A DNA stretch of 64,000 bases from the NCBI RefSeq assembly GCF_028823635.1, contig NZ_JAPEHU010000001.1:434001-498000 (forward strand). The letters are read 5' to 3'. The position numbers and the translations under genes were made by a program. Source of the DNA: Demequina sp. B12 (GTDB lineage: Bacteria > Actinomycetota > Actinomycetes > Actinomycetales > Demequinaceae). Positions 1 through 8,121 of this stretch are shown here, piece after piece. The notes under the pieces are model-generated. The model did no database searches and was not told where the DNA came from. It was given only the letters and a program-made list of their open reading frames with translations. Each line of letters opens with the position of its first letter. Within the stretch, counting starts at the first letter, position 1.

Positions 1-607
1 GGCGCTGCTCATGCGTCACCAACACGGTGGCGCATGAGCGGTCCGCTGTTTGCTGGGCAATCACATCGATCACCGCATCCCCACGTTGCATATCGAGAGC
101 ACTGGTGGGTTCATCCACCAGGAGCACCTGCGGCGCTGCCGCAAGAGCGCGAGCAAGACTGACACGTTGACGTTGGCCCCCAGATAGCGCCTGAGGAAGC
201 CGATGCGCCAAGGCCGCGACACCCACTGCGTCCAGGAGTTCCATGGCATAGGCCACGGGAACCACCGGGCCACCGCTCATCCGGGACACAATGCGTACCT
301 GTTCCACGACGGTGAGAGTGGGGATGAGTTGGGGCTGCTGAAACATGATTCCCACCTGGGTACGGCGAATCCTGTCCACCTCATCGTGAGGGAGGGCTGC
401 CAGATCATCAGAGCCGATGCGCACCGTTCCAGAGTCCGGCTGCGTCAGCCCAGCAGCAACAGATAGCAGGCTGGATTTTCCGGAGCCCGATGCCCCTGTC
501 ACTACCGTGACCTGCCCCGGCTCCGCGGTAAAGGACACACGGTCCAGTGCGGTGACCTGCGAGGTGCCGTCGGGATACGTCAGGGTGACGTCGGTCAGTG
601 TGATCAT
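1..607 (-). CDS. ABC transporter ATP-binding protein (C-terminus cut by window edge)
   Basis: This is the nucleotide-binding subunit of a MacB/LolD-type exporter and would power the permease encoded just upstream. Reading down from ATG 607, the frame stays open to base 1. It shows Walker A (GASGSGKSS, about residues 38-46), a Q-loop region (MFQQPQL), the signature LSGGQRQR (about 141-148), Walker B followed by the D-loop (LLVDEPTSALD, about 162-172), and the H-loop VTHE near the window edge. The start overlaps the permease stop by 4 bp (ATGA), so the two are translationally coupled. About 202 codons are visible, so only a short C-terminal stretch is missing. The substrate cannot be told from this subunit. 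Confidence 0.93.
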   Translation of the reverse strand, partial: MITLTDVTLTYPDGTSQVTALDRVSFTAEPGQVTVVTGASGSGKSSLLSVAAGLTQPDSGTVRIGSDDLAALPHDEVDRIRRTQVGIMFQQPQLIPTLTVVEQVRIVSRMSGGPVVPVAYAMELLDAVGVAALAHRLPQALSGGQRQRVSLARALAAAPQVLLVDEPTSALDMQRGDAVIDVIAQQTADRSCATVLVTHEQR

Positions 608-1650
608 GACAAAGCTCCAAGTGCGTTCAGCGGGTTGACCCTGGTGACAGAGCGGGTGGCAAGTGCCGATCCGGCAAGGGCGAGTAGCGCGACAATGACG
701 GCAGGCAGGGCGATGGTCCACGGGGAGACCACCACCGGAAGGGCGGCGCCAGCCAGCGCAATCCCACCCACTGCCAGCGCAACTCCACCCACAGTGCCGA
801 TGGTGACAACGATGGCCGCCTGGCTCATGGCATCTCGCTTGAGCCGCTGCCGCGGGACACCCAGGGCCCGCAAAATAGTGAGTGCGGGAGTTCGCTGCGT
901 GGTCCACACCATGAAGAAGGCTCCGGTGACCACTGCGCTGATGACGACCAACATGCCAATGATGAGTGTCAAGGAGCCCACCTCGCCCTTGAACGACGGC
1001 ACCGCAAGCATCGACTCCACTGTCGATAGCGCCGCCGTGTCACTGAGATCGCCGATGGTGTTCCACTCGGGAGCGCCCCAGACCAGCAGTGCAGACGGCT
1101 CTGCATGCAACATTCCAGAGCTTGCAGCTGCGTCCCGTGGAACGAACACCACAGGCATATGGCCATGGGATGCGTGACCCGCAGGCTCACCCACAGTCCA
1201 CTCGTGTCCCGCAATCATGACGCGATCGCCTTGGTCCACGCCCAGGTCCTCCATCGCTGCATCGGACAAGCTCACTGTGCCGTCGGTGGGAGTAGCACCC
1301 ACCCCTGCGGGCAGCGCAAAGACAGCGACCGACTGAGCAGTGCCGCCAGCTGAGGCGGGTACAACCACCACATCGAGTGCCGCAGTGTCCGTCACCCCGT
1401 CAGCATTAGCCCAGGTATCGACCTGGGCAGCGGTCAATGCTGACTCGTTGAAGGTGACCTCAACCGATGCGGGACCACTGAGGACCACTCGGTCCCCAGG
1501 CAAGTTCGCCACAGCAGATACCGACTCGGCCCCCAGGCCAGCGGTCAGCGCCGAGAGGAACGACACCAGCATCGATACGAGCGCCACAATCCCTGCGAGC
1601 AACGCAAATCGCAGTGGTGCCCTGCGGATTTCTGACCAGGCGAGCGCCAT
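604..1650 (-). CDS. FtsX/MacB-type ABC transporter permease
   Basis: This is the integral membrane partner of the ATPase at 1-607, about 348 residues. It has the FtsX-family layout: one N-terminal membrane segment (around LLAGIVALVSMLVSFLSAL), a large extracytoplasmic domain of about 200 residues, then three C-terminal membrane segments. I chose ATG 1650 because GGAGG lies 5 nt upstream; the in-frame ATG at 1680 has no such site, and still longer versions run into the divergent kinase gene. With the neighbouring histidine kinase and regulator it resembles signal-responsive export modules (peptide or antibiotic detoxification), but that role is inferred from context. The gene set lies back to back with the two-component system at 1803-3571. 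Confidence 0.88.
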   Translation of the reverse strand: MALAWSEIRRAPLRFALLAGIVALVSMLVSFLSALTAGLGAESVSAVANLPGDRVVLSGPASVEVTFNESALTAAQVDTWANADGVTDTAALDVVVVPASAGGTAQSVAVFALPAGVGATPTDGTVSLSDAAMEDLGVDQGDRVMIAGHEWTVGEPAGHASHGHMPVVFVPRDAAASSGMLHAEPSALLVWGAPEWNTIGDLSDTAALSTVESMLAVPSFKGEVGSLTLIIGMLVVISAVVTGAFFMVWTTQRTPALTILRALGVPRQRLKRDAMSQAAIVVTIGTVGGVALAVGGIALAGAALPVVVSPWTIALPAVIVALLALAGSALATRSVTRVNPLNALGALS

Positions 1651-1741
1651 GAATGCCTCCAAAGTTTCGGTGACTTCCATGCTGGCAACGGTCCAGAACT
1701 GAGGCATCGGCCATGCGGCCACATTTTGCCTCCAAGAGGAG

Positions 1742-1793
1742 TGACGTTGACGTCCAACTTTCGGTTGATGCGTCACACCGGTAGGCACGTCAC
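1742..1793. promoter_or_regulatory. cluster of TGACGT / CGTCA half-sites in a divergent promoter region
   Basis: The gap between the ABC exporter and the two-component genes holds two directly repeated TGACGT units (1742-1747 and 1748-1753). Two reverse-orientation units follow: GCGTCA at 1770-1775 and ACGTCA at 1787-1792. Such arrays are typical of response-regulator binding sites. The nearby regulator at 2951 is the obvious candidate, but no binding can be shown from sequence. Confidence 0.4.
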
Positions 1794-1802
1794 AATGACA
1801 AG

Positions 1803-2954
1803 GTGGACACCACATTGCGGCCTGTCGCGGCAACCCTGCGGATAGGGCTGCATGGCATCGTCGCTGCCCTCTGTGGTGTGGTGATCGCCCGCGCGTGGAT
1901 ATCTACACCTCACGTTCCGTGGCCGGCCATCCTTGGGGTGGCACTTGTCGCAGCGATCTATGCGGGTGGAGGCTGGGCGCTGCGGCGCGGCTGGGTGACA
2001 CAGTGGGCGATAGTGCTCGCGCTCGCATGGCTTGCTGTGCTGGCGGTCAGTGTCGATGCGGCCTATCTCGCGTTCCCCTTTGCTTTGTTGCTCGGAGCCC
2101 TGGGCGGATGGGCGCGGCTAGCGATTGGCGCAACAGTGCTCACCACAGGCTCCGTCGCCGCACTGTCGTATGAGTTGGGCTGGAGTGTTCCTGGGGTGGT
2201 GGGGCCGCTCACGGGCATTGCCGTGGGGGTTGGGGTGGGCCTGGGGTATCGCACCTTGGTGAATGCCATTGCCGAACGTGATGACCTGGTGGACGATCTC
2301 AAAGCAGCCCGTGACGAGACCCAGCGGCATGCTCACGCCTTGGGTGTGATGTCAGAACGAGCGCGCCTTTCGCGTGAACTCCATGACACAGTCTCACAGT
2401 CCCTATCGAGTATCCAGATGCTGATCCATGCTGCCCGCCAGGCTGCGAATGAGGGCGACCGGGACCGGTACCTCGACACGGCCCAGGCGGCCGCAGCCGA
2501 GTCGGTGAAGGAGACCCGGCGCATTATTGCCGCCTTGGCGCCGGAGGATCTTGAGGACGGGACGCTACGGTCAGCGCTTGAGCGGGTGGCGCATCGGCTA
2601 GCAACGTCCACGGGAGCCGATGTCGCTGTCACGGTCTCGGATCAGGTGCAACTCCCGGTGGAAGGGGAAGCGACCCTCTTGCGTATCGCCCAAAGTGCCA
2701 GCGCCAACATCGAACAACACGCTCAAGCCAGCCACGTGTGGATTGAGGTGGTGGCTGACGGTGGTGCCGCGGTGTTGACTGTGGCTGATGATGGCATCGG
2801 CTTTGATACGGGGTCTGTGCGTAGCGTCGGACGTCAATCCTTCGGGCTCACTGCGATGAGGGAACGGGTCGAGGTGTCGGGTGGGAGTTTGACGGTCTCG
2901 AGTGCACCAGGCCAGGGGTCCACCGTGGTGGCACGAGTGGAGTACGGCTCATGA
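1803..2954 (+). CDS. sensor histidine kinase, NarL/DesK class (HisKA_3)
   Basis: Membrane-bound kinase of 383 residues. The first ~150 residues form about five or six membrane helices with little extracellular sequence, suggesting membrane-stress or intramembrane sensing. A linker helix leads to the HisKA_3 dimerisation motif RELHDTVSQS, with the likely phosphorylated His at about residue 194. The C-terminal ATPase domain shows ADDGIGFD and a G2-like RQSFGLTAMRER segment. The expected N-box Asn is recognisable only as SANIEQHA. The GTG start at 1803 has no evident Shine-Dalgarno. The stop overlaps the response-regulator start by 4 bp (ATGA), so these are cognate partners. The divergent ABC exporter is a likely target. 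Confidence 0.92.
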   Translation: MDTTLRPVAATLRIGLHGIVAALCGVVIARAWISTPHVPWPAILGVALVAAIYAGGGWALRRGWVTQWAIVLALAWLAVLAVSVDAAYLAFPFALLLGALGGWARLAIGATVLTTGSVAALSYELGWSVPGVVGPLTGIAVGVGVGLGYRTLVNAIAERDDLVDDLKAARDETQRHAHALGVMSERARLSRELHDTVSQSLSSIQMLIHAARQAANEGDRDRYLDTAQAAAAESVKETRRIIAALAPEDLEDGTLRSALERVAHRLATSTGADVAVTVSDQVQLPVEGEATLLRIAQSASANIEQHAQASHVWIEVVADGGAAVLTVADDGIGFDTGSVRSVGRQSFGLTAMRERVEVSGGSLTVSSAPGQGSTVVARVEYGS

Positions 2955-3571
2955 TCCGCGTGCTGATCGCTGACGATCATCCCGTGGTGCGTGCCGGTCT
3001 AGCGGCAATGGTGGACTCCGTCCCTGACCTTGTGGTGGCCGGTCAGGTGGCGACACCGGGCCACGTGGTGACGGCTGTTGATGAGTTTCGGGTCGATGTG
3101 GTGCTGTTGGACTTGTCTTTTGGCAAGGATGGCTCGGGTGTCGAGGCGCTTCACGACCTCAGGAACCACGGCAGCACTGTTCCGGTGTTGATTGTGACGA
3201 GTTTCGAATCAGAGCGAGACATCCTTGCGGCCATTGAGGCCGGAGCTGCAGGCTACCTGTTGAAGGATGCGGAACCAGACGCTCTTGTGGCGGGCATCCG
3301 GGCTGCCGCTGCAGGCGAAATGGCGTTGGCGCCACGGGTGGCGCAACGGATGGCACAACGGCTGCGATCCCCGCATGAGGCTTTGACCTCGCGAGAGCTT
3401 GAGGTGCTGCATTTGGTGGCGAGCGGTGCCTCGAACTCTCAGATCGCGAACACGCTGGTCGTAAGCGAAGCAACCGTAAAATCCCATCTCACCCACGTGT
3501 TCACCAAACTTGATGTGAGTTCACGCACGGAGGCGGTGCACCAGGCACGCCAGCGTGGCCTCATGCCATAA
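2951..3571 (+). CDS. NarL/FixJ-family response regulator
   Basis: Transcription factor of 206 residues partnered with the kinase immediately upstream (4-bp overlap). The receiver domain occupies residues 1-120, with acidic pocket ADDH, phospho-acceptor Asp in VVLLDLSF (about residue 54), a Thr/Ser at TSF and Lys in LLKDAE. A LuxR/GerE helix-turn-helix follows at about 140-205 (LTSRELEVLHLVASGASN and SEATVKSHL). It likely binds the array between 1742 and 1793 and controls the divergent ABC exporter; this is inferred from layout. It converges with the next gene across only 14 bp, without a visible terminator hairpin. Confidence 0.93.
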   Translation: MIRVLIADDHPVVRAGLAAMVDSVPDLVVAGQVATPGHVVTAVDEFRVDVVLLDLSFGKDGSGVEALHDLRNHGSTVPVLIVTSFESERDILAAIEAGAAGYLLKDAEPDALVAGIRAAAAGEMALAPRVAQRMAQRLRSPHEALTSRELEVLHLVASGASNSQIANTLVVSEATVKSHLTHVFTKLDVSSRTEAVHQARQRGLMP

Positions 3572-3585
3572 CGCTTGGTCCTCCG

Positions 3586-4227
3586 TTAGGCCGTCAGATA
3601 CGTGATGACGGCTAGCACTCGGCGGTGGTCGTCGGCGGCTGGGGTGAGGCCTAGTTTGGCGAAGATGGAACTCACATGCTTCTCGACGGCTCCCGCACTG
3701 ACCACGAGCGCGTCCTGGATTCCTGCGTTGGAACGTCCCTCCGCCATGAGCGCCAGCACGTCACGCTCCCGTGGCGTTAACGCACCCAACGGGTCGGGAG
3801 CACGCGTCACCAGCCGCGCCGCAAGCTCCGGGTCCAACACCGTGCCGCCGGCAGCAACCGTCACGATGGCACGTTCAAATGCGTCAATGTCCGTGACACG
3901 GTCCTTCAGCAGGTAGCCCACGCCACCCGTTCCGCTCGCCAACAACTCTTCCGCATACGCCCGCTCGGTGTGCTGCGACAACAATATGCACGGCAAGCCA
4001 GGATGCTGCGCACGCAATGCGACGCATGCGCGCAGACCATCATCGGTGCCATCCGGAGGCATCCGAATGTCAGAAATCACCACATCCACATCCACGGCAT
4101 CGCGCACCGCGGTCACCAACTCTGTGGCCGTGGGCACGGCGGCGAGGACCTCGTGGCCCAACTCAACGAGCAGGCGCACCAGGCCCTCGCGCAACAACGC
4201 CGAGTCTTCAGCGAGGATTACTCGCAC
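3586..4227 (-). CDS. NarL-family response regulator
   Basis: Second NarL-type regulator, 213 residues. The receiver domain has acidic pair AEDS, phospho-acceptor Asp in VVISDIRMPP and Lys in YLLKDRV; a GerE helix-turn-helix follows (LTPRERDVLALMAEGRSN, then SAGAVEKHVSSIFAKL). The GTG start at 4227 lies inside the end of the kinase gene (10-bp overlap), so the pair is coupled. The receiver type (SDIRMPP, TDDGLRAC) is the form usually paired with DesK-like kinases in actinobacteria. Its target genes are not evident from the neighbourhood; the GH20 hexosaminidase gene upstream is on the same strand but has its own start signals. Confidence 0.92.
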   Translation of the reverse strand: MRVILAEDSALLREGLVRLLVELGHEVLAAVPTATELVTAVRDAVDVDVVISDIRMPPDGTDDGLRACVALRAQHPGLPCILLSQHTERAYAEELLASGTGGVGYLLKDRVTDIDAFERAIVTVAAGGTVLDPELAARLVTRAPDPLGALTPRERDVLALMAEGRSNAGIQDALVVSAGAVEKHVSSIFAKLGLTPAADDHRRVLAVITYLTA

Positions 4228-5516
4228 GGCACCTCCGCAGTCAGGACGGTCCCACCCTGAGGTCCGTTCGTCACGGTGAGGCTACCGCCAGCACCCGCCA
4301 GCCGCTCCTCAAGCCCACGCAACCCCGTACCCTTCGCCAGACTTGCGCCCCCGATCCCGTTGTCCGTCACGGTCAAGGTGACGGCGGCATCGTCCCTAGT
4401 AAAGACGGCCGATGCGCGGGTCGCTTGCGAATGCTTCGCGACATTCGCGAGGGCTTCCGAGGCCGCAAAATACAGTGCCGTTTCCGCGTGCGGGTTGATG
4501 CGGGTGGTGAGGCCGTAGGTGACGTCGACCGCGACGGGAGAACGTTCGGCCAGCGACCGCACCGCCGCCTCCAGGCCACGCTCGCTCAGCAGCGGGGGAG
4601 CGAAACCACGCGTGAGAGCACGCAGCTCCGCAAGGGCCTCAGCGGACTGCTGACGCAGCGTCGCCAACGCAGCACGTGCCGCCTCCGGATCGTTGTCGAG
4701 TGCGCGTTCCGCAGCGGCCGCATCCATCTGCAGGCGAATCAAACGCTGCTGCGGGCCATCATGCAAGTCCCGCTCAATGCGCTGAAGGGACGTGGACTCG
4801 GCGTGGGCTGCCGCCTGGGAAGCATCCTTCAGTCGCTGCACCTCCGCCCGCAGTGCACGCTTCTGGTTGGTGCCCAGCAACGCCTGCCCAATCATCAGGT
4901 GAAGACGCGCCAGACCGGTGAGCACCCAAGGCGCCGTCACCAGGAAAACCAGCCCCACCACACTCATGCCTTGAACAGTGTTGAGCCACTCAAGAATGGC
5001 CACATTCGTGGACTCGTTTTCAGGGAGGAAGCGCGCCCAAAGACTGCTCGTGGTGCCACCCACCGCACCCGCAATCCAGGTGATCGTCACCGACCAACTC
5101 ACCACCGCCAGCGGAAACGTCACGACCCCATGCAACAGATCGCGCCACATCTGCCCGTCACGGAAGTCACTCAAAGCACGCGTCAGCCACGGAGCCGATG
5201 CGGGGCGCTCGCGGTAGGTGCCCACCACCTCTCCCTCACCCAAACCGGTGAGGCGGGACCGCTCAAGATTGGCGAAGCCACGCGCCGTCCACAACGTCGC
5301 AACACCAAGGGGAAGGCCTACCCAAATGATGAGCGTGCCCGCGGATGTTGCGGCCAGCGTCACCAACACGGTGAACGCAGCAGTGGAGAGGAAAAGCAGG
5401 GGAAGCAGATAGCCCAAGTCACGGCTCAGGCGTTGCAGAAGGAACACCCAGTAGGGCCCTTCATGACGGAGATGCGCCACCGGCGCGGCTGAAGTGTTCA
5501 TGGTTGCAGTAGTCAT
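4218..5516 (-). CDS. sensor histidine kinase, DesK-like, with N-terminal membrane sensor
   Basis: Kinase of 432 residues, partner of the regulator at 3586-4227. The N-terminal half holds two hydrophobic hairpins (LLPLLFLSTAAFTVLVTL and following, then VVSWSVTITWIAGAV, and VVGLVFLVTAPWVLTGL). The HisKA_3 motif ERDLHDGPQQRL carries the phosphorylated His. The ATPase domain has N-box SEALANVAKHS, G1 DNGIGG and G2 GTGLRGLEERL, all intact. The start is ATG 5516, with a weak GGAAGC upstream. The motif HDGPQQRL and the layout fit the large actinobacterial family of soluble-core sensor kinases; the signal is unknown. Confidence 0.92.
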   Translation of the reverse strand: MTTATMNTSAAPVAHLRHEGPYWVFLLQRLSRDLGYLLPLLFLSTAAFTVLVTLAATSAGTLIIWVGLPLGVATLWTARGFANLERSRLTGLGEGEVVGTYRERPASAPWLTRALSDFRDGQMWRDLLHGVVTFPLAVVSWSVTITWIAGAVGGTTSSLWARFLPENESTNVAILEWLNTVQGMSVVGLVFLVTAPWVLTGLARLHLMIGQALLGTNQKRALRAEVQRLKDASQAAAHAESTSLQRIERDLHDGPQQRLIRLQMDAAAAERALDNDPEAARAALATLRQQSAEALAELRALTRGFAPPLLSERGLEAAVRSLAERSPVAVDVTYGLTTRINPHAETALYFAASEALANVAKHSQATRASAVFTRDDAAVTLTVTDNGIGGASLAKGTGLRGLEERLAGAGGSLTVTNGPQGGTVLTAEVPCE

Positions 5517-5592
5517 GCTTCCATCTCAGCCGCGCCGGAGCGCCATCACAGCGGTGTGTTCCTCCGTGTTGAGGTAGGGAAAACCCCCGTGT

Positions 5593-7371
5593 TTACGTGG
5601 CAGGCCAGGCAGCGTTGCCGTCGTCGTCCTCCCGGTAACCACCCGCGCCACCCCAGCCGGCAGCTTCCATCTCGCGGTCCAGGTCACGCACGATCGTCTC
5701 GATCGGTCCGCGCTCCTGCCACGGGTGAGGGCCATCGAGCGGGCGGAACTCAATGCCCGCCGCTTCCAACGTGGGCAGGTGACGGCGCAAACGCTCCATG
5801 AACTCCGCCGACGCGTCCGTGCCAGGCGCACGGTCCATCGCGGGAGACCACATCACCTCAGCGAACGCCGCAAGGCGTGGCCACGTGGCGTAGTCAATAC
5901 GGCGCGGGTTGTCCAAGTGCTCCGTCCATACCTGAGCTTGCGCACCCAGGAGGGCACCCTGCTCACCTTCCGCGCTAGGGGCGCGGTCGCCCGGGAACGG
6001 GACCACGACATCGGCTTTCGCAATGCTGTCGAGCTCTGGGTGGGCGGCCAGTACCTCCGGCGGAAGCGGGTCAAAGCCCAACACGTCCTCCACGGTGCGC
6101 ACGAACCCCACGGGGATGGGTTCACGCGGGTCGTCCGAGGCGCGGTGGTCCAGGTACACCACCTGCTCCGGCGCCATGATGGCGTCGTGGCCACTCTTCA
6201 AGGCGATCGCACCAGCTTCGATGCCACGCCATGACGTGACAGCGGCGTTGCGGGGAAGGAACTCGGTGAGACCTTCATCCCACACCACGGCACGGCGGCC
6301 GTTGCTCTCCAAGTAGTCGGCGAGCTGGCCCAGGAACCACCCGTGCAGGTCGGACACCTTCGCCAGGCCCATGTCCTGTGCGCGCTGCACGATCTCCGGG
6401 TTCTCGCGCCAGGCGGTGGTCGGAACTTCATCACCGCCGATGCCGATGAACGTCGAGTCGAAGACCTCCAGCACCTCGTCGAGCACTTTGCGGAAGAACT
6501 CCAGGCTTGCCTCCGACGGGTTCAGCACGTCCGCACTGATGCCCCAGGTCGTGCGCACTTCGCCACGCTCGCCCGTGGAGCTGAGCTCCGGGTACGCGGT
6601 GATCGCGGCCTGCACGTGCCCGGGGACGTCGATTTCCGGCATCACGGTGATGCCGCGGCTGCGGGCGTGCGCCACAATCTCGCGCAGATCGTCCTTGGTG
6701 TAGAAACCGCCGTGGGGACGTTCGTCCAACGTGGGTTCAATCCAGCCGTTGCCCAACTGCGAGCGGTGCCGCCACGCGCCATCCTGGGTGAGGTTGGGGT
6801 AGCGGTCGATCTGCATCCGCCAGCCCTGGTCGTCCGTGAGGTGGAAGTGGAACAGGTTGAGGTGGTGGGCGGCCGCGTTGTCGATGAACCGCAGCACCTC
6901 ATGCTTGGTCACGAAGTGGCGGGACACATCAAGGTGGATGCCACGCCAGCCAAAGCGGGGGTGGTCCTCGATCTCACATGGACCTACCTCGAGGGGCTTG
7001 CCGTCGATGGGGTTGCTGCGGAACGCCTGCGGGCCAGCGAGTTGGCGCAGGGTTTGCGCCGCGCTGTGGGCTCCGGCGAGGTCCGCGACGGTGATGGTCA
7101 CACCGTCAGTCGTGACGGCGAGGCGGTAGCCGCCTGGACGGATCGCGGCATCAAAGTCGAAGGTCACATCGGCGGCGGAAGGCTGTTCATTGGTGACGAC
7201 CAGCCGGGCGTCGAGTGCGAACGCGCCGGTGAGGTCCCGGGCGAGGGTGCGGGCTGCCGGAGCCAGCGGTTCGGGGGCGGAAACGGTGAGCGCATGGGTG
7301 GGTGCCCAGGTGCCATCGTGGGACATTGCCTGCACCGGTGCAGGGATCACATTCACAGTGGATTCAGTCAC
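5593..7371 (-). CDS. beta-N-acetylhexosaminidase, glycoside hydrolase family 20
   Basis: Releases terminal N-acetylglucosamine or N-acetylgalactosamine from chito-oligosaccharides or glycoconjugates by substrate-assisted catalysis. The 592-residue protein has the GH20b domain (about residues 5-135) followed by the (beta/alpha)8 GH20 barrel from GWRGIHLDVSRHF (141). The catalytic pair D314-E315 is in GIGGDEVPTTAW; HFHLTDDQGWR (about 175-185) and MPEIDVPGH (244-252) are classic barrel motifs. No signal peptide is visible, so it probably acts in the cytoplasm on imported chitobiose-type sugars. The start is GTG 7371 with no Shine-Dalgarno; a TACAGT -10 box ends 6 bp upstream, so the message may be leaderless. 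It fits functionally with the LPMO at 32456. Confidence 0.95.
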   Translation of the reverse strand: MTESTVNVIPAPVQAMSHDGTWAPTHALTVSAPEPLAPAARTLARDLTGAFALDARLVVTNEQPSAADVTFDFDAAIRPGGYRLAVTTDGVTITVADLAGAHSAAQTLRQLAGPQAFRSNPIDGKPLEVGPCEIEDHPRFGWRGIHLDVSRHFVTKHEVLRFIDNAAAHHLNLFHFHLTDDQGWRMQIDRYPNLTQDGAWRHRSQLGNGWIEPTLDERPHGGFYTKDDLREIVAHARSRGITVMPEIDVPGHVQAAITAYPELSSTGERGEVRTTWGISADVLNPSEASLEFFRKVLDEVLEVFDSTFIGIGGDEVPTTAWRENPEIVQRAQDMGLAKVSDLHGWFLGQLADYLESNGRRAVVWDEGLTEFLPRNAAVTSWRGIEAGAIALKSGHDAIMAPEQVVYLDHRASDDPREPIPVGFVRTVEDVLGFDPLPPEVLAAHPELDSIAKADVVVPFPGDRAPSAEGEQGALLGAQAQVWTEHLDNPRRIDYATWPRLAAFAEVMWSPAMDRAPGTDASAEFMERLRRHLPTLEAAGIEFRPLDGPHPWQERGPIETIVRDLDREMEAAGWGGAGGYREDDDGNAAWPAT

Positions 7372-7377
7372 GTTTCG

Positions 7378-7383
7378 ACTGTA
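7378..7383 (-). promoter_or_regulatory. probable -10 box for the GH20 gene (leaderless)
   Basis: On the minus strand TACAGT occupies 7383-7378, 6 bp before the GTG start at 7371. That spacing would place the first transcribed base at the start codon. No good -35 hexamer is seen 16-19 bp upstream. Confidence 0.4.
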
Positions 7384-7687
7384 CGTCGTGCCTGCTACCA
7401 GAATCTATTTTGTTGGGTCTGGGAGCATTTCGGTTTGGTAGCAAGTGGCCGTTTCGAGTCCGGTTCGACGGGCTTCTGGCGGGCCGTGTTGCATCCACTG
7501 CACGCGGGCTACGTGCCGCCGCCCCCGCGCCCAGCCGTGCATGCCCGCCGGCGTGCCCGGCCTGCCCGGACCGTTCTATGGCTGGCGCTGTGCCATCCCT
7601 GACATCCGTTGCCTCCGGCGCCCGGCGTGTCCGCGGCGACATGCCGCCTGCCGCCGTCCGGTTGTGTCAGGGACGGCTCGCTTCCGC
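7384..7687. other. ~300-bp gene-free stretch with a long-range inverted repeat
   Basis: I see no convincing gene here; the open frames are shadows with poor codon structure. The right part contains an inverted repeat: CCATCCCTGACA (7593-7604) against TGTCAGGGACGG (7665-7676), 11 of 12 pairs plus one wobble. It encloses a very GC-rich segment that could itself fold, so the transcript could make an 84-nt structured element. It ends 11 bp before the -35 box of the ArsR promoter. Its function is unknown. Confidence 0.35.
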
Positions 7688-7716
7688 TTGACAGCGCCCC
7701 CGCCCCGGCGTAACGT
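7688..7716 (+). promoter_or_regulatory. arsR promoter (sigma-70-like)
   Basis: A perfect -35 TTGACA (7688-7693) and -10 TAACGT (7711-7716) are separated by 17 bp. Transcription would begin about base 7723-7725, at the ATG of the regulator gene, predicting a leaderless mRNA. Confidence 0.75.
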
Positions 7717-7733
7717 ACAACCAAATGGTTGTA
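7716..7733. promoter_or_regulatory. ArsR operator palindrome overlapping the start codon
   Basis: TACAACC-AAAT-GGTTGTA is a perfect inverted repeat (7-bp arms, 4-bp spacer). It begins on the last base of the -10 box and contains the ATG of the regulator gene at 7725. A dimeric ArsR protein bound here would block initiation directly (autorepression). Because the downstream SRPBCC gene is co-transcribed, it would be controlled too. Confidence 0.75.
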
Positions 7734-8072
7734 GAAATGGAACTCTCCGACAGCGAGGTCGACCGCATCTTCCGGGCCCTCGCCGATTCCACACGCCGCG
7801 ACATCGTCAGGCGCACGCTCGCAGAAGAAGCGTCCGTCTCCGACCTCGCGGCCGCGTACGACATGTCCTTCGCGGCAGTGCAAAAGCACGTCGCAGTCCT
7901 CGAGGGAGCTGGTTTGGTGACCAAGCGGCCCCACGGTCGCGAACGGTACGTCCGCGGCAACCCCCACACCATTCGTCGCGCCCAGCAACTCCTGGACGCT
8001 TATGAGCAGATCTGGCGTGCCCGCATTGGCCGCCTTGATGACCTGCTCGCTGAAGACCCCCGTCCATCCTGA
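7725..8072 (+). CDS. ArsR-family winged-helix regulator (SRPBCC-partnered type)
   Basis: DNA-binding regulator of 115 residues. The winged helix spans about residues 10-90: IFRALADSTRRDIVRR, then recognition helix region SFAAVQKHVAVLEGAGLV and wing KRPHGRERYV. No clustered metal-binding cysteines are present (there is no Cys at all), so this is not a metal sensor. It belongs to the ArsR type that is regularly encoded just before an AHSA1/SRPBCC protein, as here. Codons 1-3 are part of its own predicted operator, and the message appears leaderless. It probably represses itself and the next gene; the inducer is unknown. Confidence 0.93.
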   Translation: MVVEMELSDSEVDRIFRALADSTRRDIVRRTLAEEASVSDLAAAYDMSFAAVQKHVAVLEGAGLVTKRPHGRERYVRGNPHTIRRAQQLLDAYEQIWRARIGRLDDLLAEDPRPS

Positions 8073-8121
8073 CCGCGACCGACCCGGCCGCCCAGCCACG
8101 CTAAGAGAGAAGGTCCTTGCC

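Noticed and set aside
4017-5492. 491-codon open frame antisense to the kinase at 4218
   Set aside because: Very Arg/Gln/His-rich, no domain, and fully overlaps a well-supported kinase gene.
5725-7129. Further plus-strand frames within the GH20 region
   Set aside because: None has a ribosome site or recognisable protein feature.
6343-7602. 419-codon open frame antisense to the GH20 gene
   Set aside because: It is a shadow of the highly biased codon use of the hexosaminidase on the other strand. It is Arg/Val/Gly-rich, without any family motif or start signal.
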